In this document: piece by piece, positions 1 to 9,355 of the stretch
How the letters are laid out: each line of letters opens with the position of its first letter
Position numbering within the stretch: the stretch's first letter is position 1
DNA from: Methanocalculus chunghsingensis
GTDB lineage: Archaea > Halobacteriota > Methanomicrobia > Methanomicrobiales > Methanocorpusculaceae
Direction: 5' to 3'
NCBI RefSeq assembly: GCF_018132105.1
Contig: NZ_JWHL01000001.1
Span: forward strand, 124,001-188,000
Length of the DNA: 64,000 bases
The notes under the pieces: model-generated
The model's input: only the letters and a program-made list of their open reading frames with translations
Told to the model about the DNA's origin: nothing
Database searches by the model: none
Program-made: the position numbers and the translations under genes

Positions 1-1
1 C

Positions 2-1246
2 CTCTATGGCAAGCCTGGTATCGGAAAAACATCAGCTGCATACGCTCTGGCCCGCGATCTCGGATGGGAGATTATTGAACTGAATGCAAGCGATCAGCGG
101 ACAAAAGGTGCAATTGAGAGAATAGCCGGGAGCTCAAGTGTGACTGCCAGCCTCTCTGGTGCCTTGCGAAGACTGATCCTCCTTGATGAAGCCGATAATC
201 TTGAAGGGAATGCGGATCGCGGAGGGGCAAAGGCGATAGCTGATATCATCCGGCATTCGAGACAGCCGATCATTCTGATAGCAAATGATGCCTATGGGGT
301 TGCCCCCGAGGTCCGAAAACTCTGCGAACAGGTACAGTTCCGGGCCGTTCCTGCCAGGTCACTTGCCCCGTATCTCAGAGGGATCTGCGCGTCAGAAGGC
401 TTACAGTGCGATGAGGAAGCGATTCGGATGATCGCTGAAGATGCTCACGGGGATATCCGTTCAGCCCTGAATATGCTCTTTGGAACATCAATAGGCAGGG
501 ATCATATCGCCCCCTCAGATCTTCATGCCTATCAGAAAGACTCCCGCTCGAGCATATTTGATCTCATTGCAAAGACCATCTCAGGTTCGTCAGATGATCA
601 GCTCATTCGTCTATCACGTGAGGTTGAAGATACACCTGATGCGGTTATCCAGTGGATCGAGGCGGCAATCTCTCAGCACCGTGAAGGGTGGCGCCGGGCA
701 TCCGGACTCACTCTCCTCTCCCGCGCCGATCTTTATCTTGGCAGGACCTTCCGCCGTCAGTACTATACCCTCTGGAGGTACGCGTCTGCAATGATGCTCA
801 TCGGATCAGCAACTGTTTCATCCGGGAGTGGGCTCCGGCCCAGGCTTGCCCCTCCCGGACGGTGGCAGAGGATGGGGCAGGCGCGCAGACAGAAACAGGT
901 ACGCCTCTCTCTTGAGAACCGTCTTGCAGAAGCATATCATATTCCTCAAAGAACCATCTCTGAAGAGTATCTGACACTCATCTCGAGAATTGCTGATGAT
1001 AATCCATCACAGTGTGTTCGTCTCCTGAATCTTGATGCTGACCAGCTCGGTCTCCTGATACATGATAAGGTGCGTGCAGGGAAGATCATCAAAGAGATGG
1101 AAAAACAGGCGAAAGACGAAGAGAAAAGAAAGAAGGGATCTATAAAGGTAAAAGAGGAGAAAAAAACCCTGGAGGAGAATCCGTCTTCAGAGAGAAAAGT
1201 TCCTGAAAAGAAGCCACCTGCTCAGTCCACCCTTTTCTCCTTCTGA
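2..1246 (+). CDS. rfcL: Replication factor C large subunit, 5'-truncated
   Basis: Large subunit of the archaeal clamp loader, which opens PCNA and loads it on primed DNA using ATP. The reading frame is open from base 2, so the start lies before the window. The first visible residues contain the Walker A motif GKPGIGKT, followed about 50 residues later by the Walker B motif LLDEAD, as in AAA+ ATPases. The C-terminal part is lysine/glutamate rich and ends in QSTLFSF, a typical PCNA-interacting peptide (QxxLFxF). The 3' end overlaps the convergent UPF0146 gene by 25 bp. Only a short N-terminal stretch should be missing. Identification is firm. Confidence 0.95.
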   Translation, partial: LYGKPGIGKTSAAYALARDLGWEIIELNASDQRTKGAIERIAGSSSVTASLSGALRRLILLDEADNLEGNADRGGAKAIADIIRHSRQPIILIANDAYGVAPEVRKLCEQVQFRAVPARSLAPYLRGICASEGLQCDEEAIRMIAEDAHGDIRSALNMLFGTSIGRDHIAPSDLHAYQKDSRSSIFDLIAKTISGSSDDQLIRLSREVEDTPDAVIQWIEAAISQHREGWRRASGLTLLSRADLYLGRTFRRQYYTLWRYASAMMLIGSATVSSGSGLRPRLAPPGRWQRMGQARRQKQVRLSLENRLAEAYHIPQRTISEEYLTLISRIADDNPSQCVRLLNLDADQLGLLIHDKVRAGKIIKEMEKQAKDEEKRKKGSIKVKEEKKTLEENPSSERKVPEKKPPAQSTLFSF

Positions 1247-1647
1247 GATCTTACATAACGGCGGAGGATAACACCACAGTTGATGATCTCCCCCCCATCT
1301 GCATAGATCTCGCATCCAAGGTGGTAGACGAGAAGATCGGCTCCAACCACTGTAGCAACCCTGATGAGATCGGGCATCATCTCGATTCCCGGCCTTATTG
1401 CATAGATACAGTCGGCTTCCTGATAGAGATGAAAATTTGGTTTCTCAACATCATCGATGGCCACATCTATTTCATCCGGACCAGAGATCGGTTTAATATC
1501 AATACAGAGGACTGATCTCCCCATCTCTTTGAGAATTATAGCGGCGGTAAAATTCTCTCCCGATCCGACTTCTACGGTTTTATTGTATTTTTTTCCAATA
1601 TAGCGGCCGATACATTGTTCAATATGTTTATACCCACTCATTTCCAA
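1222..1647 (-). CDS. UPF0146 family protein
   Basis: A 141-residue protein resembling the archaeal UPF0146 family, whose function is unknown. Residues 24-34 (NKTVEVGSGEN) followed by an acidic-ended strand (LCIDIKP) look like the nucleotide-binding start of a methyltransferase-like Rossmann fold, but the later motifs are too weak to claim activity. It converges on rfcL with a 25-bp overlap and diverges from the archaemetzincin gene, with start codons only 9 bp apart, so the two must share a very compact promoter region. A second start (MSGYKH) two codons further in is possible. Confidence 0.7.
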   Translation of the reverse strand: MEMSGYKHIEQCIGRYIGKKYNKTVEVGSGENFTAAIILKEMGRSVLCIDIKPISGPDEIDVAIDDVEKPNFHLYQEADCIYAIRPGIEMMPDLIRVATVVGADLLVYHLGCEIYADGGEIINCGVILRRYVRSQKEKRVD

Positions 1648-1656
1648 TCTACAGGT

Positions 1657-2187
1657 ATGGGGATCCTGATCTATTGGGATTATCGGTCACCGGATGGTAT
1701 CCAGACTCCGGTGCACCGAATAATCTCAGGCCTGATCGGCTGTCCTGTTGACCTTATTCCTGGAGATCTCTTTCCTCTTGATGGGTATCATCGGATTCGG
1801 CGGCAATATGATGCCGGTCGGGTTCTCAACAGGATTGGTCTCTTCAAACGTATGCATACAATTGACAATCCGTTTCTTCTGGTGATACCTGATGATCTCT
1901 ACAGCGAATCTTCAGATTTTGTCTTCGGCCTTGCACGCGCATCAATAGGCGCTGCTGTTGTATCGACAGCACGACTTGAGAATGAATATTACGGTCTTGA
2001 TGATAATACAGGCCTCACCATCGATAGGATCGCAAAAGAGGGTTCGCATGAGATCGGCCATCTCCTCGGCCTGGGGCATTGTACAATCCCTGAATGCATC
2101 ATGTTCCAGCCTGGTACCAGGGATGAGCTGGATCGCAAGCAGAAATGGTTTTGTCCGACATGCCGGTCTCAGCTTCCAGGCATCTGA
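1657..2187 (+). CDS. amzA: Archaemetzincin-type zinc metalloprotease
   Basis: Predicted zinc-dependent peptidase of the archaemetzincin (AMZ) family. It shows the extended metzincin zinc motif HEIGHLLGLGHC, with three zinc-binding His and the catalytic Glu. This is followed by a Cys and the Met-turn (ECIM) and by the CPTC pair, the HExxHxxGxxHC...C.M...CxxC pattern that defines this family. The length of 176 residues is normal. I choose the ATG at 1657 (MGILIYW) because it follows an AGGT and matches the family N-terminus; the open frame begins upstream at 1615. The physiological substrate is unknown. Divergent from the UPF0146 gene. Confidence 0.88.
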   Translation: MGILIYWDYRSPDGIQTPVHRIISGLIGCPVDLIPGDLFPLDGYHRIRRQYDAGRVLNRIGLFKRMHTIDNPFLLVIPDDLYSESSDFVFGLARASIGAAVVSTARLENEYYGLDDNTGLTIDRIAKEGSHEIGHLLGLGHCTIPECIMFQPGTRDELDRKQKWFCPTCRSQLPGI

Positions 2188-2264
2188 TCGTCTGATCTCT
2201 GAATACTTTTCCAAAGGTTAATCTCCAGAACACAGTATATATACAGTAATTCTGTTATTGAGGG

Positions 2265-3206
2265 TTGATTTTGGGTCAGAAGAAAGTTCCATGGCATGCT
2301 ATCTGGGGGTATGGTGCGCACATCAAGTCAACCCCCGGGCTGTTATATGTTCAGAAACGTTCGATACAGTCGAGCTATCCTCTGCAGGATATTAAGCATC
2401 TCCTGCTTGTCGGAGGGCATACTATTCAGACCGCAACAATCAATCGTCTCCTTGAAATAGGTTCATGGATATCGTTTTTTGATGCACACGGAACCCCTCT
2501 TGGAACGCTGAAGCCATTTGGCGGGGCAGGGAACGAGGAGGTATCCTGCCTTCAGGCGTCTATACCGTCGCACCGGTATGTGGTTGAGTTTGCAGCATCC
2601 TCAATGCGCTCACGGCTTTTATGGTTAGAAGAGCTGGATGCCAGACACCCCTCTGGTCTCTTCTACCGTGGAGAGCAGGATGTACTCCATCAGGCATTAC
2701 ATGAGATAGAATTCCTCGTCAGAATTGAAGAAATTCGTAGAATTCATGCATTATCGACGACCATGTACTATGAAATCCTCTCACGGATCGTTCCGGGGGA
2801 GTTAGAGTTCCGAAGAAGGACACACCGTCCTCATTTTGATCCGATTAATGCCATGCTTTCATTTGGATATGCCCTTCTCTTTGGAAACGCCTGTGTTGCT
2901 ATCATTGGGGCACATCTCGATCCCGATCATGGTCTTCTTCATCAGGGAGGGGGTGGCTTTGTCTATGATATTATCGATCCATTGAAGAGATCGATGGTAG
3001 ACTCTGTTGTTTTTGATATAGCACAAAACTCGGAGGTATCAGGAAAATACGAATTAAGCCAGACAAGATGTGTTCTTGGTGACGATCTCATCTCTCTGCT
3101 TCTCGAAAGGCTCTATACAACAATCAATCAGAAGGTGATCGATGAGAATGTCTATACATACCTCCAGTCTCTTAATGGAGGTAATTTTACTGTCTCCTAC
3201 CCGTAA
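2265..3206 (+). CDS. cas1: Solitary Cas1 homologue with altered active site
   Basis: Cas1-family protein of 313 residues. The C-terminal half carries the family signature: RPHFDPINAMLSFGYALL (187-204), then GLLHQ (His226) and YDIIDPLKRS (Asp235, Asp238). The conserved catalytic Glu at the start of this domain (normally within a GIEGxAAxxYF-like segment) aligns with His161 in RRIHALSTTMYY, so metal binding may be impaired. No cas2, no other cas gene and no CRISPR repeat is present in the window, and it lacks the family-B polymerase neighbour of a casposon. The start is TTG at 2265; a TTG at 2271 sits better behind the TGAGGG at 2259-2264. Related stand-alone Cas1 proteins are known in Methanomicrobiales; their function is unknown. 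Confidence 0.88.
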   Translation: MILGQKKVPWHAIWGYGAHIKSTPGLLYVQKRSIQSSYPLQDIKHLLLVGGHTIQTATINRLLEIGSWISFFDAHGTPLGTLKPFGGAGNEEVSCLQASIPSHRYVVEFAASSMRSRLLWLEELDARHPSGLFYRGEQDVLHQALHEIEFLVRIEEIRRIHALSTTMYYEILSRIVPGELEFRRRTHRPHFDPINAMLSFGYALLFGNACVAIIGAHLDPDHGLLHQGGGGFVYDIIDPLKRSMVDSVVFDIAQNSEVSGKYELSQTRCVLGDDLISLLLERLYTTINQKVIDENVYTYLQSLNGGNFTVSYP

Positions 3207-3475
3207 GTAGCTCTTTTAATGGAAAAGTCAGGGAAAATAGTGTCAATGTATTGATGTACTTCAATATCCCTGATTATTGCACGTGGGCATCCATAGAGCA
3301 TTGATACAAACTTTTCAAGAATCACATCATCCCCTGTTGCAAGAATACGGACTTTTCCGTCGGTGAGGTTTTCGACCTCCCCGGTCACACCCAGATTTGT
3401 TGCGATATGTCTGGCACAGGCACGAAACCCGACTCTCTGCACTTTTCCTGAAATAATGAGTTCAATCGTCTTCAT
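3197..3475 (-). CDS. acyP: Acylphosphatase
   Basis: Small 92-residue acylphosphatase, which hydrolyses acyl phosphates such as carbamoyl phosphate and 1,3-bisphosphoglycerate. The N-terminal motif GKVQRVGFR supplies the phosphate-binding loop and catalytic Arg, and VENLTDGKV supplies the catalytic Asn, both in the usual positions. It converges on cas1 with a 10-bp overlap at the 3' ends. A second, much longer acylphosphatase-domain protein lies at 45.6-46.2 kb in this window. Confidence 0.93.
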   Translation of the reverse strand: MKTIELIISGKVQRVGFRACARHIATNLGVTGEVENLTDGKVRILATGDDVILEKFVSMLYGCPRAIIRDIEVHQYIDTIFPDFSIKRATYG

Positions 3476-3534
3476 GGATATACCACAGGATGTATGGTAG
3501 CACCATCCTGGTTTATCTCTGCTTTGACATAGTG

Positions 3535-6500
3535 TTATTCTATTTTATATCCGGGGTTTGAAATTCCTTCATCATCCATCTCCTGGATCAGCTGCATCGC
3601 AACGTACAACTCACTGATCACCTCATCACGAACTTCCGGGGTGATAATATTGGTTGCGGTTGCCATTGCCATATCGAAGAGAGTGCCTCCGTGTTCATAC
3701 TCCCCGTTTACAAATGAGACGAGAGCGAGATCACAGAGGATATATGCGCGTCGGGGAAGGGGACGAATGATACTTGCTTCACGTATGGCCTGTTGTATAA
3801 GCCGTTCTACCCTTCTGCTCTGTGACCGCCGACGGATAAGCATAGCTATTCCGAGATAATATTGTGCACGAACACCCCTGTCATGAATTTTTTGAATTTT
3901 TCGTTCAATGAGGGCGTTATCTGCTACACGCCCTCCTTCATTCAGATGCTGTTCAAGGAGTATCCTGGGTATATCGGTCTGGAGATCTGTCGAGCCGAGC
4001 ATTACCATCAGACCGAGGTCTTCTGCGATACTGATTCTGACAGTTTCCTCAGAAATGCTCTCCAGTAACTCGATGATCAATTCACCAATGTGGTTCTCCT
4101 GGCTTGAACTATATTCATTGACAAGATGTGTGATAATCCGTTTTTTTATCGTTGCTATGATGAAAGGAACTTTGATGCTCTCACTTGCCTGAATGGCTGA
4201 GCGGATACATGCTTCTTTATCCTCCCAAGGCATCTGAATCTCAGAAGAGAAGGCAAAATCAATAAGCAACGTTGCCCGATCATAATGGATGGGAATGGCA
4301 TGCATCTTTTCATATGCTTGTTTAATTAGCCCTCTCTTCTTTGAAGCATCAGAGGTTATTTTGAGCACAGGAATTGTTGCATAGACATACTCAATCGGAT
4401 CTGTTATATCATGGAGCAGTTTTTCGGGATCCGGAAGATCACTTGCCTCACCGAACATCTCTGTATATGCAACGATGGCTGTTGCGAGTTGTCGTCGTGC
4501 ATGGTCTTTTGTTTCCGGTGAAACCTTTTGTATGCGGTGTAATGCTTCGACGATACACTCTCTGGAGGAGAGAGATTTCATCTCAGTCAGGAGGACCGCA
4601 CTCCTCGTCAGAATCTCATGTGCCTCTTCTGGATCAAGTTCATCGATGCCATATCGAATCTGAAGGAGGATTTCCCCTGCAGTAGTGAGTTCTCCTATTT
4701 CGAGGTGGGCCTGTGCGCTATCGCAGAGTCTGATGTTTCGAGCGAATGGATCTTCAATGGCTGATACTATCTGCCTGATAAGTCCAAGAGCTGTTCTTGA
4801 TTGTGATGTTATTGGGAATGATTGTATGATGCTGGCAATCGTTTCATAGGGATTGCTCATATTCATATCAATCTGGTGGGAAAGTGGACGAAGCCTGGTT
4901 GAACACCTTAGAATAATCGTCCGTCGATTGATGGGATCATCCACCTCAAGAATTAACATTGATATAGGGATGATGTATGGACCTGGATCTGTCTTCTGAC
5001 TGTAGTCAAGAATAATATCCGTGCCGATGGTGATACTCCGTGCCTGATCCTGTGGTGCAATTTCATCTCGAAGAATTGATAGTGCTGTCGAGAAGGGCTC
5101 CAATGCCCATTCAAGTGACTCGACAGATGTGAGAATTACCGGTTGTTCGAGGCGCTTACATCCGATGGTGATATATGTGCTGATACACGACTCCAGATGG
5201 TCTCTTCTTTTTTTGGTGTCATGTACCGTTTTAATCATCTCATGTGCGTTTATCAGCGCTTCAGTTGATGACATCTCTCTGGCGAACTGTATCATCCCTT
5301 CGATGATCGTATCAACAGCAATTGCTTGAAACTCTCCAGTAAGGAGATCTTTCCACCATGTATTTACGCGAACCAGAAGGTTGAGGTCTCCCTGAACAAT
5401 GGCAAGTGAGGCTATTTCATAAATAATATGGACAATTGCATCTGATCGGGTCTTTTCATCGTTTATCATACACCCGATGGCTACTGCATGCTGGATAATG
5501 TCCCGGTTTGCCTCATTGACCCCTTCCCGTGCGATTTCGATAATTATCTGAGCGATAGACTGGTCCTGCTTCATTGGATCTGTTATATGTTGTACCAGAT
5601 CAAGGAGCGAGGCAGTATGCTGGTGAATAAGAATCTCAGTATCTATAAGTGAAGTGAGAATGTTGATAACAGCGTCATCAGGGGAGGAGTGAAAGGAAGA
5701 TAGGTGAAGGAGTGTCTTCTTCTTATCTTTAAATGCATATATTCCATCGTTGCTGAGATATGCTTCCTGAGATGTGACAATCAGATAATTGAGTAATTCC
5801 TGCTGGCCGGAAAAGAGTGGAAACAGGAGTTCTTCTGCATATGTAAGATCGCCATCCTGGATAGATTGTTTGAGAAGAATTGTTGCTGTTTGCATCCCCT
5901 TCCCTGTCAATATCTCTCCTCCATTAATGATTCGTGCAAAGAGGAGGTATGCCTCTTTCATATATCCGGCAGCACTTACCTTTTCGATGAAGTGAAAGAT
6001 TGAACGTGTTGTTGAATCGATGAAGGGTTTATCAGCAATAATCTGGTAGATCTCGAATAATTGTTCATTACGGGGGGGGTACGTCTCCTCTGCGACAGCA
6101 ATCTGGATAAGCCTTCTCAGCTGCCCGTCTCCATACGGGGTCATATCTGTTTTCATCTCAGAAAGGAGTGCATCAAGGATATAGCCAGCCGGGTCATCTC
6201 CAATTTCCTTGAGCATGACTGCTACTATCTCCTCATGGTACTCATGGGCCATATCAAATAGTGTCTTCAGATCGGTTTTCAGACTTTCATTTTTCCGCTT
6301 TTTTGCTATCAGAACTGTTGTAAAAGCTGAAATATATTCACTTCTGCTATCCGGCTTTATCTCTTCAAAATAGTTACGGATGAAGCCGTTGATATCAACG
6401 AGGTGTTCAGCCCCTTCCCATGTGGCGATACGTTTGAAAATTGTTTTAAAGGCTTCTTCTCCAAGACCTTTCTGCGGTATTTCTGTCGCCCGATGAAAAG

Positions 6501-7161
6501 CTTCATCAAGGATTTTTTCATCGCCGTTTGAAATACCGATTGTTGCGAATGCATCAATAATCTGAAGATTCAGGGACGATTGTGTACTCATCTCACGAAT
6601 CTCTTGGATCATTTCTGAACAGAGAATCAGGAGATCGCGATCCTGTATGGATGCTGCATACTGGGTGAGACCCGGTATTATCTTTTTTATGGCCTCAGAA
6701 CGGTTTTTCTTGAAATCGATAGCACGAATGTATCTAACACCCTTCGTAATAAGGGTTAAATCGCCTCGATCCTTTCCCACATCAATAAATCGTTCCCCGA
6801 TGGAAGCGACATAATTCGATCTCTGACTTTTTCGTTCGATGAGGTCAAGAAGTCGATCCGAACGCTCAAGCCACCGATTATCATATGAGCTGAGATATTC
6901 TTCTACACAATGGAGCGCTATGTCCCCTGGATTTTTAATTTTTCCTTCTATTCCAAAATCTAAAAATTCCGGCTTCTTTCTTTCAAAAGCAGCTTTGAGG
7001 AGGATATCAATATATTTTTCGAAATATTCGCTGCGCTCACGTTTTACTGGTAATGTCTCTATTTCCTGTAGAAAAACTGAGATCCCGTCAATATCTTCGT
7101 TCTCTATTAAGGAATAAATGGCGTCCGAAGAATTATCCGGGTTATCTTCATTGGTAAACAT
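3535..7161 (-). CDS. Giant helical-repeat protein of unknown function
   Basis: A 1,208-residue protein I cannot assign to a named family. It has no signal peptide or membrane segment and is rich in Ile, Glu, Arg and Ala. It consists of many repeated helix pairs: segments such as RSDAIVHIIYEIASLAIVQ, RSEAIKKIIPGLTQ and SSLNLQIIDAFATIGI are each followed by GD or RD plus LL and a further helix, at spacings of about 30-40 residues. This suggests a TPR-like solenoid used as a protein-binding scaffold (inference). Upstream, 7190-7215 is AT-rich with a TATA-like stretch read towards the gene. It appears to be a single-gene transcription unit between acyP and glmM. Confidence 0.75.
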   Translation of the reverse strand: MFTNEDNPDNSSDAIYSLIENEDIDGISVFLQEIETLPVKRERSEYFEKYIDILLKAAFERKKPEFLDFGIEGKIKNPGDIALHCVEEYLSSYDNRWLERSDRLLDLIERKSQRSNYVASIGERFIDVGKDRGDLTLITKGVRYIRAIDFKKNRSEAIKKIIPGLTQYAASIQDRDLLILCSEMIQEIREMSTQSSLNLQIIDAFATIGISNGDEKILDEAFHRATEIPQKGLGEEAFKTIFKRIATWEGAEHLVDINGFIRNYFEEIKPDSRSEYISAFTTVLIAKKRKNESLKTDLKTLFDMAHEYHEEIVAVMLKEIGDDPAGYILDALLSEMKTDMTPYGDGQLRRLIQIAVAEETYPPRNEQLFEIYQIIADKPFIDSTTRSIFHFIEKVSAAGYMKEAYLLFARIINGGEILTGKGMQTATILLKQSIQDGDLTYAEELLFPLFSGQQELLNYLIVTSQEAYLSNDGIYAFKDKKKTLLHLSSFHSSPDDAVINILTSLIDTEILIHQHTASLLDLVQHITDPMKQDQSIAQIIIEIAREGVNEANRDIIQHAVAIGCMINDEKTRSDAIVHIIYEIASLAIVQGDLNLLVRVNTWWKDLLTGEFQAIAVDTIIEGMIQFAREMSSTEALINAHEMIKTVHDTKKRRDHLESCISTYITIGCKRLEQPVILTSVESLEWALEPFSTALSILRDEIAPQDQARSITIGTDIILDYSQKTDPGPYIIPISMLILEVDDPINRRTIILRCSTRLRPLSHQIDMNMSNPYETIASIIQSFPITSQSRTALGLIRQIVSAIEDPFARNIRLCDSAQAHLEIGELTTAGEILLQIRYGIDELDPEEAHEILTRSAVLLTEMKSLSSRECIVEALHRIQKVSPETKDHARRQLATAIVAYTEMFGEASDLPDPEKLLHDITDPIEYVYATIPVLKITSDASKKRGLIKQAYEKMHAIPIHYDRATLLIDFAFSSEIQMPWEDKEACIRSAIQASESIKVPFIIATIKKRIITHLVNEYSSSQENHIGELIIELLESISEETVRISIAEDLGLMVMLGSTDLQTDIPRILLEQHLNEGGRVADNALIERKIQKIHDRGVRAQYYLGIAMLIRRRSQSRRVERLIQQAIREASIIRPLPRRAYILCDLALVSFVNGEYEHGGTLFDMAMATATNIITPEVRDEVISELYVAMQLIQEMDDEGISNPGYKIE

Positions 7162-7272
7162 TTAACTAACGAGTAATTATGTAAATGTCATCATTCTTAA
7201 AGATATTTATTTAGTTCTTTAAGGGTATATTAGTTCAAATGATTTCTTTTGAATTTTACCATGAGGTATGTA

Positions 7273-8631
7273 TTAATTATTCAGTATCTCAAGGATTATT
7301 TTCTTCATATCTTCAGCTGTTATCGGATTTTTGGATTCCACATAAAGTCTTACAAATGGTTCGGTTCCCGATGGCCGGAGGAGTGCCCATGCGTCTTTCC
7401 ACCGTATATGGATGCCATCCGTTTCATCAAAAACCGGGCTATCGGGTGCATGCTGCTGTACTTTCTTTATGAGTGCATCCGGATCATCTGTATATATCTT
7501 CTCCTTGAGCATGGTGTACGATGGAAGCTTTTCTGTAAGCCTGGAGATGGGTACGGCAGATTCTGCGATAAGGGCAGCCATCGCGGCGGCTGTCATCCCC
7601 CCGTCACGACAGAACTGGTGATCCGGGAAGATGAGTCCTCCATTTCCTTCTCCTCCAAAAGCAACTGGTTGCCCTTCTGCGATATATCTCCGCATCGTTC
7701 GGGCGACATAGATACTGCCGACCGGTGTTGCGATGGTTGTGCATCCATATGTGGAGGTGACATCAGCGATCAGATCTGATGTGCTGACGGGGGTGATGAT
7801 CAGGCCGGGCCGTTTTTTACAGGCTGCTCCGGCAAGCATCGCAAATGTTACGTTTTCATCAATAAAAATCCCCTTTTCATCGACAAAGACTGCCCGGTCG
7901 GCATCACCATCATGGGCTACACCGAAGGCTGCACCTGTTGCACGCACCATCTCAGAGAGTGGAGCCAGTCCCTCAGGTGTGGGTTCAGGGAGGCGTCCCG
8001 GGAATGTGCCATCGAACCTGGCGTTGATGGTATGGATGGTTGCCCCCATTCTTCTCAATATTTCTGGTGTTGTGGCGGCTGCGGGCCCTGAACCCGGATC
8101 AACAACAATGGTCATCCCTTTGCAGATCCTCTCCGGGAATTGTGTAACGATTGAGGTGATGTACTCCTCTACTCTCTGGCGCTCATCGGTCAATCTCCCG
8201 ATGTTTCTCCAGTCTGCGATGGTTGCCTCCCGGGATTTGATAAGCGCCTCAAGCTGGATGGTCCGTTCATCACCCATCTCCGTCCCATCTCCTTCGATCA
8301 CTTTTACACCATTATATTCAGGGGGATTGTGCGACGCGGTGATCATTGCCCCTCCGTCATAATGCTCTCTGACAAGATACTGGAGTGCGGGTGTGGGGAG
8401 TATACCAACATCGACTACATCACATCCGGTAGACAACAGGCCGGCCCTCATCGCTGCAGCAAGTGCCTCTCCGGAGGTTCTGGTATCGCGTCCAACAGCG
8501 ATTGTCCCCCGAACCATTGTGCCGAGGGCTGATCCGATTCTCATGACGAGTTCGGGATTCATTTCTGTTCCAATAACGCCCCGGACACCATTGGTTCCGA
8601 AGAGCTCTTTTAATTTTTTTTCATTCTCCAT
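7273..8631 (-). CDS. glmM: Phosphoglucosamine mutase (or phosphomannomutase)
   Basis: Phosphohexomutase of the alpha-D-phosphohexomutase superfamily, about 452 residues, interconverting 6-phospho and 1-phospho sugars for nucleotide-sugar synthesis. All four active-site loops are visible: the phosphoserine loop TASHNPP, the metal loop DGDADR, the sugar-specificity loop GGEGNGG and the phosphate loop RPSGTEP. The start LKELFGTNGVRG is typical of GlmM-type enzymes, but archaeal paralogues may use mannose, so specificity is uncertain. I choose the ATG at 8631 (MENEKKLKELF), which overlaps the upstream gene by 11 bp and is probably translationally coupled to it. The product would feed the glycan genes at 50-64 kb. 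Confidence 0.88.
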   Translation of the reverse strand: MENEKKLKELFGTNGVRGVIGTEMNPELVMRIGSALGTMVRGTIAVGRDTRTSGEALAAAMRAGLLSTGCDVVDVGILPTPALQYLVREHYDGGAMITASHNPPEYNGVKVIEGDGTEMGDERTIQLEALIKSREATIADWRNIGRLTDERQRVEEYITSIVTQFPERICKGMTIVVDPGSGPAAATTPEILRRMGATIHTINARFDGTFPGRLPEPTPEGLAPLSEMVRATGAAFGVAHDGDADRAVFVDEKGIFIDENVTFAMLAGAACKKRPGLIITPVSTSDLIADVTSTYGCTTIATPVGSIYVARTMRRYIAEGQPVAFGGEGNGGLIFPDHQFCRDGGMTAAAMAALIAESAVPISRLTEKLPSYTMLKEKIYTDDPDALIKKVQQHAPDSPVFDETDGIHIRWKDAWALLRPSGTEPFVRLYVESKNPITAEDMKKIILEILNN

Positions 8632-9211
8632 CTTCTGGCTCCATTGTATTTTTTGCTGCCTGACTGTCTGGTGTCGGACGCTCAGCACGCTCCTTTAAGA
8701 GGACATTTGCTGAGTCCCCAAGTCGCCGCATTATTTCTGTGATCCGATCCTCAATCTCGATCTCGTCGTCAATCTCTATCGAGGTTCCTTCAACCTCAAG
8801 GAGGAAACGGGCGATCTCACTTGATTCAAAGAGGATATCATCAAGTTCGTCGAGGGTGAAGAAGCCGCACATTGCTCCATAAAAGAAGGTTGCTCCGGAT
8901 TTTCGTACTTTTCGTTTGAAGGCTGTGCGTGCCTGATTTACCGCCTGTGGCGAATAGGGCTCCTCCATGAACGGAACGAGCTTTGGGAGGTTTTCACCGA
9001 TGAAGGTCATCTCTGCACCTGCTGTGGTTTTAAAGTCCGAGCAGAGGCGTGCGATAGCCCATTCACGTGCGGTGATATAGGTGTGTTTCCTTAGAAACTG
9101 GTTGACTTTCCGGTATGTTGCACCATCGACTTTGCGGAACTTCCTGTATTTCGAGATCTCCTCGCTCCGATCATCGCCGCCAGGATCGCTTCCTCCCTCT
9201 GAATAGCTCAT
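8621..9211 (-). CDS. DUF5806-like conserved euryarchaeal protein
   Basis: A 196-residue protein conserved among methanogens and haloarchaea; I recognise the core (YRKFRKVDGATYRKVNQFL, TYITAREWAIARLCSDF, IGENLPKLVPFM, GATFFYGAMCGFF) as what is probably catalogued as DUF5806. No catalytic motif is evident. The first ~25 residues are acidic and low in complexity. The ATG at 9211 is preferred because a GAGGT lies about 8 bp upstream; the frame is open from 9241. It is first in a probable two-gene unit with glmM. The 22-bp repeat at 9334-9355 lies about 120 bp upstream and contains a TATA-like TATAAACC reading towards this gene. Confidence 0.6.
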   Translation of the reverse strand: MSYSEGGSDPGGDDRSEEISKYRKFRKVDGATYRKVNQFLRKHTYITAREWAIARLCSDFKTTAGAEMTFIGENLPKLVPFMEEPYSPQAVNQARTAFKRKVRKSGATFFYGAMCGFFTLDELDDILFESSEIARFLLEVEGTSIEIDDEIEIEDRITEIMRRLGDSANVLLKERAERPTPDSQAAKNTMEPEDGE

Positions 9212-9333
9212 TTCGTTACCTCGTTTGTCTTCTTCCCGCATGAAGGTTATCTGTTTGTACCTGCCCGGTTTTCTCTCCGTTCCTCATCCTGTATTATTCA
9301 TATGCCAGGCCCCTCATTTGTTCCATTGTAACG

Positions 9334-9355
9334 TATAGCATCATATGGTTTATAG
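9334..9355 (-). repeat. 22-bp inverted repeat, left copy
   Basis: Read on the minus strand this begins CTATAAACC and ends GATGCTATA. It is identical over 22 bp to 11763-11784 on the plus strand, so the two copies point outward from the gene-free region. No target-site duplication is visible outside the copies. It may be a promoter/operator, a polar replication-arrest site, or the terminal repeat of a decayed element. Confidence 0.85.

Noticed and set aside
2190-3540. A CRISPR array or cas operon around cas1
   Set aside because: No direct repeats with regular spacers and no cas2 or effector gene are visible on either side.
3641-3859. Plus-strand frames inside the 1,208-residue gene
   Set aside because: They are shadows of the long minus-strand frame with unnatural composition.
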